Source: Bacteroidales bacterium
Lineage (GTDB): Bacteria > Bacteroidota > Bacteroidia > Bacteroidales > WCHB1-69
Assembly: GCA_016285085.1 (NCBI GenBank)
Contig: JAEEQA010000019.1
Coordinates: forward strand, 1 to 33,473
Length of the DNA stretch: 33,473 nucleotides
Direction of reading: 5' to 3'
Positions 25,948-32,249 of this stretch are shown piece after piece. The position numbers were made by a program, and so were the translations under genes. Every line of letters starts with the position of its first letter. The stretch's first letter is position 1. The notes under the pieces were generated by a model, which was given only the letters and a program-made list of their open reading frames with translations, made no database searches and was not told where the DNA came from.

Positions 25948-26327
25948 TCTTTTTTGTTTTTTTCGTTATCAATGGCCTCGTCAATAAGTTTTTTCAGGGA
26001 TTCAAGTTCCTCAAGGTTCAGATTCTCTTTTTTGGCGAAGGCTGACACCAGGTCAAGGTAGGAGTTGTTGAAATAGCGCGCCACCACGCTGCCCATGAAT
26101 TGCTTGGAGTATTCCTCCTTGCTGATAACGGCTTGGTAACGGTGGGAGCGGCAGAAGGTTTCATGTTTCACAAAACCTTTGGTTTCCAATATTTTGATGG
26201 TGGTCAACACGGTGTTGTAGGCGGGTTTCGGCTCGGGAAAGGCCGCCATGATTTCGTTGGCAAATCCTTGTCCGATTTTCCAGATCACTTGCATCACTTG
26301 CTCTTCCGCTTTGGTCAGTTCTTTCAT
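25944..26327 (-). CDS. BlaI/MecI-family transcriptional repressor
   Basis: The 127-aa protein has the normal length of the BlaI/MecI/CopY family (PF03965). It shows the winged-helix pattern LTKAEEQVMQVIWKIGQGFANEIM, PAYNTVLTTIKILETKGFVKHE and RYQAVISKEEY, then a dimerisation tail rich in Glu and Lys. Its stop overlaps the start of the M56 gene by four bases (ATGA). Dyad sequences upstream of its -7 box (26386-26412) are likely its operator, so the pair is probably autoregulated. Confidence 0.93.
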   Translation of the reverse strand: MKELTKAEEQVMQVIWKIGQGFANEIMAAFPEPKPAYNTVLTTIKILETKGFVKHETFCRSHRYQAVISKEEYSKQFMGSVVARYFNNSYLDLVSAFAKKENLNLEELESLKKLIDEAIDNEKNKKE

Positions 26328-26368
26328 AATTCTATAATCTTTACAAGATTCACTTCAAAATAACGCGG

Positions 26369-26376
26369 CAAAAATA
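26369..26376 (-). promoter_or_regulatory. -7 box for the BlaI/M56 operon
   Basis: The minus strand reads TATTTTTG, matching TAnnTTTG, about 42 bases upstream of the ATG at 26327. Confidence 0.6.
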
Positions 26377-26385
26377 CAAATTATT

Positions 26386-26412
26386 TTAGTTGTTAAACTA
26401 ATTTTTTAGTTT
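26386..26412. promoter_or_regulatory. Probable BlaI-type operator: three TTAGTT half-sites at 10-bp spacing
   Basis: TTAGTT at 26386-26391, AACTAA at 26396-26401 and TTAGTT at 26406-26411 form two overlapping dyads that share the middle half-site. The first has 6-bp arms and a GTTA spacer. The second extends to AAACTAA-TTTT-TTAGTTT (26395-26412), with 7-bp arms. They cover the -33 region of the promoter with its -7 box at 26369-26376, an ideal place for repression. Confidence 0.6.
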
Positions 26413-26621
26413 AAAAATGAAATTTTTAATGAAATATATCTAAAATATTGATTTACTTTTATATACAAGAATAAAAAAGTTGCAATTTATGGGAAGCTTT
26501 CCTGAAACGGCCGCGTTTATTATGAAATAAACATTTGCAAATTCGGCATCCACAGGTCTTTCTTGCGTTTCTTTTTAGGGAACGTGAGACAAAAGCTCGT
26601 TTTTAACCCAAAGGACCTTGT
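26413..26621. other. Gene-free AT-rich stretch with no recognised element
   Basis: This follows the regulatory region of the BlaI operon. I see no open frame of note, no strong hairpin with a U-run and no member of either repeat family. It may hold the 3' region of the convergent-free FISUMP gene at 26622. Confidence 0.5.
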
Positions 26622-28034
26622 TTAATCGCGGAGGCAGCGCACGGAAGCGCGGCGTTCCTTCACCGTGGCGGCCAAGGAAAAATCATTGGTGTCATGATCA
26701 AGGCCATAGTAAATAGCCGCTGAGGTATAACTGCTGTATTCGGTAGCGGACCAAAAGTGGGCAGAGTAGCCAGCATCGTCGTATCCATAGACCCCTAAAG
26801 TGCCTGCGGGAACGGCGCTGAAGCCCGTGGCGTTGTTGGGAGAAGTGCTCTGGTCGCCAGGATTGCATCCTCCGTTATAGCTATACCACCATGACTCCGA
26901 AGCCACAGCCTTGGCAATGTTGCTTGTGTCTCCGCCGCAGATATATTCGGGCTGGGCACTTACATATTCCTTCAGAGCCTCCCACTCCGCCTCGCTCGGC
27001 AGGTGCCAACCGTCGGGACAGACTCCCTGCACCCCGCTCGGCGCGGCACTGCTGGAGGCCGCCCCGTGCATAGCCGCGGACCAGTTGTACAGATACCCCC
27101 GCTCTGCCAACGGGATGTCCGACTCACTGTCATCGTAATAGTAGGGGTCGATGGAGGTATAGGTGCCCAGGGCAATCTCCGTGTTGTCCGGGAATTTTCT
27201 GGCGCGAAGGTTCTCCTTCATCCAGCATTGGCTGCCGACCAGAACGGTATTATAGACATTGCCGTTGATGTCGGTCAGCGTCGGGATGCCGGGACAGGGA
27301 AGACCGTCGGTCTGGACGCCCTCAAACGCCATGACGATTTCCTGCGAATCCGACAAAGGTTGCGAAATAATCACGGTGTCCATCCTTCCGTTAATGGCCG
27401 CATATCCCGCGTATTCCATCACATCCCCGAAATCAAACGGGTGGGTGACGGCGCCGCGGGTGTGGGATTTGGACGTTGGCATTGTAGGGATGTCATAATA
27501 TGGCATCCCTACAGACCCCATATATTCCACCCCATTTCCGTTTCCGCCCCCGTTGTTCACCATTTTGATGGATGCCGTTTTCCCGTTTTGGCGGGCGGTC
27601 ATCACATACGTGCCGGTGGCCGACAGGGTGATGCGGAATTGATGGATGCCGATGGGTAGAGACGCAAAATTTTGCGTCTCTACAACGCGTCCGTACGCAT
27701 CCGCGATTTCCAACGTCACCGCACCCGCGTCCGCCGCCGACAGCAAAACGTCGGTGGTGCCGTTGAACGGGTTGGGATGGTTTTGAAACAACTGTAGAGA
27801 CGCGCCACGGCACGTCTCTACATCATATATGCCTGTGCCGTTTTCTATCGTCAGCACGGTGTCGGGCCAAGCCACCGTTTCCGACCAGTTTTGGTTCTGG
27901 TTGGTGATGACCACATGGTGAAGCCGCACCCAGCGGTCGGTGGCATCTCTTCCCGTGAATGAGAGGGTGACCGTTTGGGCGAATGCGCCGACACACAGCG
28001 CAAGCAGGAGGGTCGAAAGAAGGATTTTTTTCAA
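26622..28034 (-). CDS. Secreted FISUMP-domain protein carrying three in-frame palindromic repeats
   Basis: From TTG 28034 this is a 470-aa protein with signal peptide KKILLSTLLLALCVGAFAQ. An ATG at 28091 would overlap the upstream gene by 40 bases and put 19 residues ahead of the signal, so I prefer TTG, though not firmly. After about 50 residues comes a T9SS-tail/FlgD-like segment (LFQNHPNPFNGTTDV ... ADAYGRVVE ... SATGTYVMTAR). The C-terminal ~220 residues are a FISUMP domain (VGSQCWMKENLRARKFPD, GVCPDGWHLPSEAEWEAL, HFWSATEY, ASVRCLRD). Three GTAGAGACG-family palindromes lie in the coding sequence, all starting on a codon boundary, translated VETCRGASL, VETQNFASL and VGMPYYDIP. The function is unknown; FISUMP proteins are surface or secreted. 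Confidence 0.82.
   Translation of the reverse strand: MKKILLSTLLLALCVGAFAQTVTLSFTGRDATDRWVRLHHVVITNQNQNWSETVAWPDTVLTIENGTGIYDVETCRGASLQLFQNHPNPFNGTTDVLLSAADAGAVTLEIADAYGRVVETQNFASLPIGIHQFRITLSATGTYVMTARQNGKTASIKMVNNGGGNGNGVEYMGSVGMPYYDIPTMPTSKSHTRGAVTHPFDFGDVMEYAGYAAINGRMDTVIISQPLSDSQEIVMAFEGVQTDGLPCPGIPTLTDINGNVYNTVLVGSQCWMKENLRARKFPDNTEIALGTYTSIDPYYYDDSESDIPLAERGYLYNWSAAMHGAASSSAAPSGVQGVCPDGWHLPSEAEWEALKEYVSAQPEYICGGDTSNIAKAVASESWWYSYNGGCNPGDQSTSPNNATGFSAVPAGTLGVYGYDDAGYSAHFWSATEYSSYTSAAIYYGLDHDTNDFSLAATVKERRASVRCLRD
27484..27512. repeat. 29-bp near-palindrome, variant arms GTAGGGATG/CATCCCTAC, in coding sequence
   Basis: It has the same TCATAATATGG core as the copy at 17784-17812. Both arms differ at two positions, and each change is matched on the other side, so symmetry is kept. 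It is read in frame as VGMPYYDIP in the FISUMP protein. Confidence 0.93.
27656..27683. repeat. 28-bp perfect palindrome, AAAATTTT core, in coding sequence
   Basis: Identical to 181-208, 10697-10724 and 19814-19841. It is read as VETQNFASL directly after the AYGRV motif of the T9SS/FlgD-like segment. Confidence 0.95.
27794..27821. repeat. 28-bp near-palindrome, CGCCACGGCA core, in coding sequence
   Basis: Intact arms GTAGAGACG/CGTCTCTAC flank a core like those at 10132-10159 and 10637-10664. It is read as VETCRGASL, just before the NHPNPFNG motif. Confidence 0.92.
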
Positions 28035-28051
28035 GATAAACAAAAGGACGC

Positions 28052-28630
28052 CTATTTGAATACGTATCGGACGCCGACGGCCATTTTCCAATCAAAGAAG
28101 GAATCGACTGCGGTGGACCTTGAATTAAAATTTTTGATGGTGTAGGTGCTCATGCCGTAACCCGGACGGAAATCGAAGGAGAAAGCGACAGGAGCCTGCG
28201 CGAGTTGGAACTCAATGCCCCCGATGCCATTCAAACCCCATTTGAAAATCGGGTGACTTTCCCTTACGCTAAGTGAGTTCATCATGCCTGCACTCAATCC
28301 GCCACCCGCAAACCAGGAGAGTGTACCGGCATTGGCGCTTAATATTTCCGCTTGATACAGCAGATTAGGATTTACTTCGAATGTATAGAAGGTTTGCTGG
28401 CCACCGGCACTCCCGATTGATCTTCCATTTTCATACAAGTCCACCTGGCCGTAGGTGCATTCGAGGTTGACACCGAGGTCAGCCTGCAGTGCCAAATGGT
28501 CGGTGACGAAGCCTTTGTAAGAAAATCCATTGAACGAACCCACGTTGATTCCCACACTTGCTTTGTAGTTTTGTGCCGAGGCGCTGATGACGAAGACGAG
28601 CATAAGAGCTCCAAAAATTACCTTTTTCAT
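28052..28630 (-). CDS. Small outer-membrane beta-barrel-like protein
   Basis: The 192-aa protein has a signal peptide (1-19, ISASAQ) and then alternating hydrophobic/polar strands with many Gly and aromatic residues. It ends VGVRYVFK, a terminal-strand pattern typical of small Bacteroidota beta-barrels (outer membrane protein beta-barrel superfamily, PF13505-like). The exact family is not certain and the function is unknown. It lies upstream of the FISUMP gene on the same strand with a 17-base gap, given the TTG start there, so they probably form an operon. Confidence 0.72.
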   Translation of the reverse strand: MKKVIFGALMLVFVISASAQNYKASVGINVGSFNGFSYKGFVTDHLALQADLGVNLECTYGQVDLYENGRSIGSAGGQQTFYTFEVNPNLLYQAEILSANAGTLSWFAGGGLSAGMMNSLSVRESHPIFKWGLNGIGGIEFQLAQAPVAFSFDFRPGYGMSTYTIKNFNSRSTAVDSFFDWKMAVGVRYVFK

Positions 28631-28839
28631 TTTTTTAGATTTTATAAGATGAATATTAAATACGAATCATTGTGTTTTTTTATGGGTTTCAGTATTGAAA
28701 ATAATGAAACGGCGCAAAATAGCGGGATATTGTACCATTTTATAACAAAAATTTGCACAATATATTTCAAAATTGCCACATTAAAGATTTGTCGTACAGA
28801 GTCAATTCTGTGACCTATACATAGATGACATCCGTACCT

Positions 28840-29961
28840 CTATTGGCGGGACAGTTTCTTGCAGAATTCCTTCAGTTCCTCCTTCGACGACCATTCCTTT
28901 TTGATGAAGAGACAGCCGTTCTCGATGCCACACTGGACATACCAATCCTGAATTTGGACACCATCCAAGTAAAGTGCGGCGTGATGGCCCTTTGCATTGG
29001 TGGTGAACTGATACCATTGCAGGCTCGCCTCAGGGGTCAATGTCACGTTGATTTGAACTAAGTCGGTGTCACTTTTCTTGTCGGGCACCGTCACTTCCAC
29101 ATGTTGCACCATTGGCTTGCCACCCAGAAGTTCTGAGCTGATGGCCACGGTGTCGGCATCCGTTGGCCTAATCTCCAATGTCCCTTCCGTTATTAGGTTG
29201 TCCGTACCGCGCTCATATTCAAGCGTATAATCCGAAAAACGCCACATCGGGGGCGTTTTAATGTATTTCGCCACAATGAGGCAAGCCCAAATATCAAAGC
29301 CGATAAACACGACTATCATGGCGATACGGAACCACTTTTGCTTCCTGTTGAGGCCCATTTCCTTTTTTGTCGGGGTTTCTGTAGCCTCTATTTGCCGGAT
29401 AATTTCGTCGCAGGGTCTTGTCTTATAGCGGAATTCGACAATTGCTATGCCCAGCGTGATCAGAAGCACTGCACCTAACGTAACGAGAACTGTCCCCAAG
29501 TTTGGCAAATGACCAATATTTGCAAACATCACGCCCAAAACAAAAATAACTGCCGGAATCGTGTACAGCACAATAAAGAGGGAGAAGTGTTTCTTGTACG
29601 TTTGAGCATAGTTAGAAAGCGTCAGCAAATCGGTGTTTTCCAAAGACTTAGTATGAATATTCCGCGTTATCCACAATTCCACGGCAAAGCAAACGGCACA
29701 GTAGGAGAGCCAAAACAGAGTTAACGAAAGGTTGTTGCCTTGAAAGCATTTGATGCACAATATGCCAATAATGGCCGCTAAAGGGTAAAGGATGATTTGT
29801 GTCCAGCGGTACCGTTTGTAAAAATCGGTACTGTGCTTGATGGACGATTTCATCAGCCGCTCGTTGACGATTTCCTGTTGGTCGAACTGCTGTTTCAGCG
29901 TTTCGTATTGGGCCTTCAGCTGGTCCAATTCGGAAAGATTATTGTTGTTCTGATTTTCCAT
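28840..29961 (-). CDS. Multi-pass membrane protein, putative partner of the ECF sigma factor
   Basis: The 373-aa protein has a polar, Gln/Asn-rich N-terminus with a short coiled-coil-like segment (about 9-40, LDQLKAQYETLKQQFDQQE). It has about five hydrophobic segments (roughly 55-72, 78-95, 128-146, 155-176, 213-232) and a C-terminal soluble region (about 240-373) that looks beta-rich and ends in a Lys/Glu helix. I do not recognise a named family and see no zinc-finger anti-sigma domain. The gene starts 12 bases after the sigma factor stop, so co-transcription is likely. A role in controlling, or being controlled by, that sigma factor is inferred from position only. Confidence 0.7.
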   Translation of the reverse strand: MENQNNNNLSELDQLKAQYETLKQQFDQQEIVNERLMKSSIKHSTDFYKRYRWTQIILYPLAAIIGILCIKCFQGNNLSLTLFWLSYCAVCFAVELWITRNIHTKSLENTDLLTLSNYAQTYKKHFSLFIVLYTIPAVIFVLGVMFANIGHLPNLGTVLVTLGAVLLITLGIAIVEFRYKTRPCDEIIRQIEATETPTKKEMGLNRKQKWFRIAMIVVFIGFDIWACLIVAKYIKTPPMWRFSDYTLEYERGTDNLITEGTLEIRPTDADTVAISSELLGGKPMVQHVEVTVPDKKSDTDLVQINVTLTPEASLQWYQFTTNAKGHHAALYLDGVQIQDWYVQCGIENGCLFIKKEWSSKEELKEFCKKLSRQ

Positions 29962-29973
29962 GATGATCTCCTT

Positions 29974-30462
29974 TCATTCTTTTGTTGACATTTTCACCAG
30001 TTTGTCCTTGATGCGCAGCAGCCTGACACCCACATTGTTGGGCGTGATGCCGATGATGGCGCCGATGTCCTCGTAGCTGATACCCTCCAACCATAGCAGG
30101 ATAAGGCTTCTGTCGATGAAGTCGAGTCTTGAGATACGGTTGTAGAGTTCTCGGATTTGCCGACTGGAGGGATCGTCTGCTTCGTAGGGGTCGATGTCCA
30201 CCGTGAGGGGCACCGTCTCGATGCGCCGGCGTTCCTTCTTGTCCTGGTTGATGGCTGTGTTGAGCGACACACGGTAGATCCATGTCTTGGCGTCGCTGCG
30301 ACCCTCGTAGGTGTCAAAACCGTTCCAAAGGCGGATGAGAATTTCCTGAAACAGGTCGTCGATCTCAGTCTTGTCGTGCGAGAACAGATAGCACACCGTA
30401 TAGATGGTCCGCTTGTGCTGCCGCACCAAAAGTTCAAATTGATGTTCCTTGTCGTTGTTCAT
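29974..30462 (-). CDS. ECF-type RNA polymerase sigma factor
   Basis: The 162-aa protein has sigma region 2 (about 8-75, with DKTEIDDLFQEILIRLWNGFDTYEGRSDAKTWIYRVSLNTAIN) and region 4 (about 105-155, LILLWLEGISYEDIGAIIGITPNNVGVRLLRIKDKL) with its HTH. The length is normal for an ECF sigma. It is followed at 12 bases by an unusual membrane protein instead of a standard FecR-type or zinc-finger anti-sigma. Its probable -7 box (TACCTTTG, minus strand 30567-30574) is divergent from that of the rubrerythrin gene. The regulon is unknown. Confidence 0.92.
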   Translation of the reverse strand: MNNDKEHQFELLVRQHKRTIYTVCYLFSHDKTEIDDLFQEILIRLWNGFDTYEGRSDAKTWIYRVSLNTAINQDKKERRRIETVPLTVDIDPYEADDPSSRQIRELYNRISRLDFIDRSLILLWLEGISYEDIGAIIGITPNNVGVRLLRIKDKLVKMSTKE

Positions 30463-30566
30463 AATACATTAATTCGTTGCAACGTTCACCTTGTTAGACA
30501 ACAAAAAAAAGGGAATTATTACATCAAATAATTTTTTTCGATTAAACGATTAGGTTTATTTATTCG

Positions 30567-30595
30567 CAAAGGTACAACCATTTTTTGTATCTTTG
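30567..30595. promoter_or_regulatory. Back-to-back divergent promoter boxes (sigma factor gene and rubrerythrin gene)
   Basis: The minus strand has TACCTTTG at 30567-30574. The plus strand has TATCTTTG at 30588-30595. The boxes are separated by exactly 13 bases, the same arrangement as at 22951-22979. The leaders would be about 100 bases toward the sigma gene and about 40 toward rubrerythrin. Confidence 0.6.
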
Positions 30596-30639
30596 CGCGG
30601 TTAATTTTTGAATTATTAATCCCTTAAACATTCAGATTT

Positions 30640-31347
30640 ATGAAAAAGTACAAATGCACCATTTGCAAGTATGAGTATGACCCCGCACAGGGCGATCCCA
30701 CCCAGGGCATAGCGCCCGGAACACCGTTTGAGGCACTTCCCGCCGACTGGAAATGTCCGCGCTGCAAGCAGGGCAAGGAGAAGTTCGCCGCCATTGAAGA
30801 GGCGCCCGCTGCCAATCCCTACGCCGGCACACAGACCGAGAAGAACCTGCACGCCGCCTTCGCCGGAGAGAGCGAGGCCCGCAACAAATACACCTATTTC
30901 GCCTCGAAGGCCAAGAAGGAAGGTTTTGAGCAGATTGCCGCCCTCTTCTTGCAGACCGCCGAGAACGAGAAGGAGCACGCCAAGCTGTGGTTCAAGGAGT
31001 TGAACGGCATCGGCAACACTGCCGAGAACCTGGCCGCTGCCGCTGCCGGCGAGAACTACGAGTGGACCGACATGTACGAGGGTTTTGCCCGCACCGCCGA
31101 AGAAGAGGGTTTCCCGGAACTGGCGGCCAAATTCCGCGGGGTGGCGGCGATTGAGAAGCACCATGAAGAACGCTACCGCGCCCTGCTGCACAACGTGGAG
31201 GCCCGCGAGGTCTTCGCCCGCAGCGAGGTGAAGGTGTGGGAATGCCGCAACTGTGGCCACATCGTTGTCGGCATGCAGGCACCTGAGGTCTGCCCCGTCT
31301 GCGACCACCCGCAAGCCTTCTTCGAAATCAACAAGCAGAACTACTAA
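30640..31347 (+). CDS. Rubrerythrin with rubredoxin-like domains at both ends
   Basis: The 235-aa protein has three parts. An N-terminal rubredoxin (1-~50) has Cys6, Cys9, Cys39 and Cys42 (CTIC, CPRC). A central ferritin-like diiron domain (about 62-190) has the Glu/His ligands in [23 protein letters not shown] and [11 protein letters not shown]-terminal rubredoxin-like knuckle (about 198-230) has Cys202, Cys205, Cys218 and Cys221 (CRNC, CPVC). Classical rubrerythrins have only the C-terminal iron site and reverse rubrerythrins only the N-terminal one; this has both. It should reduce hydrogen peroxide using electrons passed through the rubredoxin sites, a common oxygen-defence enzyme in anaerobes. 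It is divergent from the ECF sigma gene. Confidence 0.93.
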   Translation: MKKYKCTICKYEYDPAQGDPTQGIAPGTPFEALPADWKCPRCKQGKEKFAAIEEAPAANPYAGTQTEKNLHAAFAGESEARNKYTYFASKAKKEGFEQIAALFLQTAENEKEHAKLWFKELNGIGNTAENLAAAAAGENYEWTDMYEGFARTAEEEGFPELAAKFRGVAAIEKHHEERYRALLHNVEAREVFARSEVKVWECRNCGHIVVGMQAPEVCPVCDHPQAFFEINKQNY

Positions 31348-31361
31348 GCCCCGCAGGGGCG
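31348..31361. repeat. GC-rich palindromic repeat GCCCCGCAGGGGCG
   Basis: It starts directly after the rubrerythrin stop codon. Variants of the same GCCCC..GGGGC unit occur at 31419-31432, 32041-32054, 32074-32087, 32156-32169 and 32225-32238, all around the Y1 transposase gene. Confidence 0.85.
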
Positions 31362-31369
31362 ATCGGACG

Positions 31370-31397
31370 GCAGGAAGGGATTGAAATCCCTTCCTGC
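31370..31397. repeat. 13-bp-arm hairpin between rubrerythrin and transposase genes
   Basis: GCAGGAAGGGATT at 31370-31382 is followed by its exact complement at 31385-31397. The arm GCAGG resembles those of the hairpins at 32001-32029 and 32180-32200. No U-run follows, so it is a repeat-type hairpin rather than a standard terminator. Confidence 0.85.
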
Positions 31398-31418
31398 AAT
31401 GCCGATATTATATATTGA

Positions 31419-31432
31419 GCCCCGTAGGGGCG
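31419..31432. repeat. GC-rich palindromic repeat GCCCCGTAGGGGCG (transposase 3' side)
   Basis: An exact match to 32156-32169 and 32225-32238. It lies 12 bases past the transposase stop at 31445 and is followed by GCAGGAAA, much as 32225-32238 is followed by ACAGGAAA. Confidence 0.88.
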
Positions 31433-31444
31433 GCAGGAAAAAAA

Positions 31445-31900
31445 TCAGTCCCCAAATGCGTATTGTTCATCGTATTGCACATTGTACGCATTAAGGAATG
31501 TTTTGTACTCCTTCTCAAACGATTGTTTTCGGTGATGCGCCTCCTGGTTGCGGATATATCGAATCGTATTTTCCAATATGGATGGACTGACAGAGAATGC
31601 GCCGTACCCCACCTGCCACATAAAGCTTTCATAATAGGGGTCGATAGCCTTCATCCATTTGCTGCTTTTGGCCTTGACGACACGGACAAAGTCGGCCAGT
31701 GACATGGTCTTTGGCAAAGATGAGAGGATATGGACATGATTGGTTACTCCGCCGACTTCGATGGGTGCGCCGCCGATACTTCTGATGATACCGCCAATAT
31801 ATGCGAATATTTGCGGGAGGTCTTCTTTGCGCATCCCGATGCCTCTGCTCTTGACGTGGAACACGATGTGTACATTGAGTTTTACTAGAGTATGTGCCAT
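31445..31900 (-). CDS. tnpA: IS200/IS605-like Y1 (REP-associated type) transposase
   Basis: The 151-aa single-domain protein of the Y1 HUH transposase family (PF01797) begins AHTLVKLNVHIVFHVK. The HUH metal-binding pair is His55-x-His57 (NHVHIL). The catalytic Tyr115 and Gln119 sit in YIRNQEAHHRK. All key residues are present, so it may be active. Such enzymes cut single-stranded DNA at hairpins and leave no target duplication. No TnpB or accessory gene is present. GC-rich hairpins lie on both sides (31348-31432 and 32001-32238), as with REP-associated transposases (RAYTs) and their repeats. An IS200-type insertion is the alternative reading. Confidence 0.92.
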   Translation of the reverse strand: MAHTLVKLNVHIVFHVKSRGIGMRKEDLPQIFAYIGGIIRSIGGAPIEVGGVTNHVHILSSLPKTMSLADFVRVVKAKSSKWMKAIDPYYESFMWQVGYGAFSVSPSILENTIRYIRNQEAHHRKQSFEKEYKTFLNAYNVQYDEQYAFGD

Positions 31901-31928
31901 ATTGTTGCTGTGTATGTGTAGAGTGTGT

Positions 31929-32018
31929 CAGTTGGGAGGTGCTTTTGTATGCGCAGGGGTTACGCTTCGCCATCCACTGCCAGTTGGAGGTGTTGTATGC
32001 GCAGGGGTTACGCTTCGC
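31929..32018 (+). repeat. Imperfect direct repeat of about 40 bases upstream of the transposase gene
   Basis: Copies at 31929-31970 and 31981-32018 share CAGTTGG, GAGGTG and TTGTATGCGCAGGGGTTACGC, with a few missing bases in the second. The second copy runs into ACCCCTGC (32022-32029), which pairs with its GCAGGGGT (32001-32008) to form a hairpin with an 8-bp stem. Confidence 0.85.
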
Positions 32019-32040
32019 TTCACCCCTGCTTATGGTCTGG

Positions 32041-32087
32041 CGCCCCTGCGGGGCTGGGTGATAGGAGTTGCCAGACCCTACGGGGCG
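32041..32087. repeat. Pair of GC-rich repeats in reverse orientation
   Basis: CGCCCCTGCGGGGC (32041-32054) is the reverse complement of the unit at 31348-31361. CCCTACGGGGCG (about 32076-32087) is the reverse complement form of the GCCCCGTAGGG unit. Between them GGTGATAGGAGTTGCC is unmatched. Confidence 0.8.
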
Positions 32088-32155
32088 ATTTTGCGGGTGC
32101 AAAGATACAACTTTTTCTTCGTTAATTGTGAATTTTAAGAAATTATTTTTCCCAA

Positions 32156-32238
32156 GCCCCGTAGGGGCGAACATCTGGAGGCAGGGGTGTAACCCCTGCC
32201 GGAGTAACGGGCAACATTAAACCAGCCCCGTAGGGGCG
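32156..32238. repeat. GC-rich repeat cluster: two GCCCCGTAGGGGCG units around a GGCAGGGGT hairpin
   Basis: Units at 32156-32169 and 32225-32238 are identical. Between them GGCAGGGGT-GTA-ACCCCTGCC (32180-32200) is a 9-bp perfect hairpin. This is the outer edge of the repeat zone on the msrA side. Confidence 0.88.
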
Positions 32239-32249
32239 ACAGGAAAGCG

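Noticed and set aside
28034-28091. ATG 28091 as start of the FISUMP protein
   Set aside because: It overlaps the upstream gene by 40 bases and adds an Arg-rich stretch before the signal peptide. The TTG at 28034 fits better, but this is not proven.
31370-31397. Rho-independent terminator for rubrerythrin
   Set aside because: The hairpin is strong but no U-run follows, and it resembles the repeat family around the transposase.
31629-32174. 181-codon minus-strand frame across the transposase 5' half and repeats
   Set aside because: It runs in another frame over the transposase gene and its repeats, with no sensible domain.
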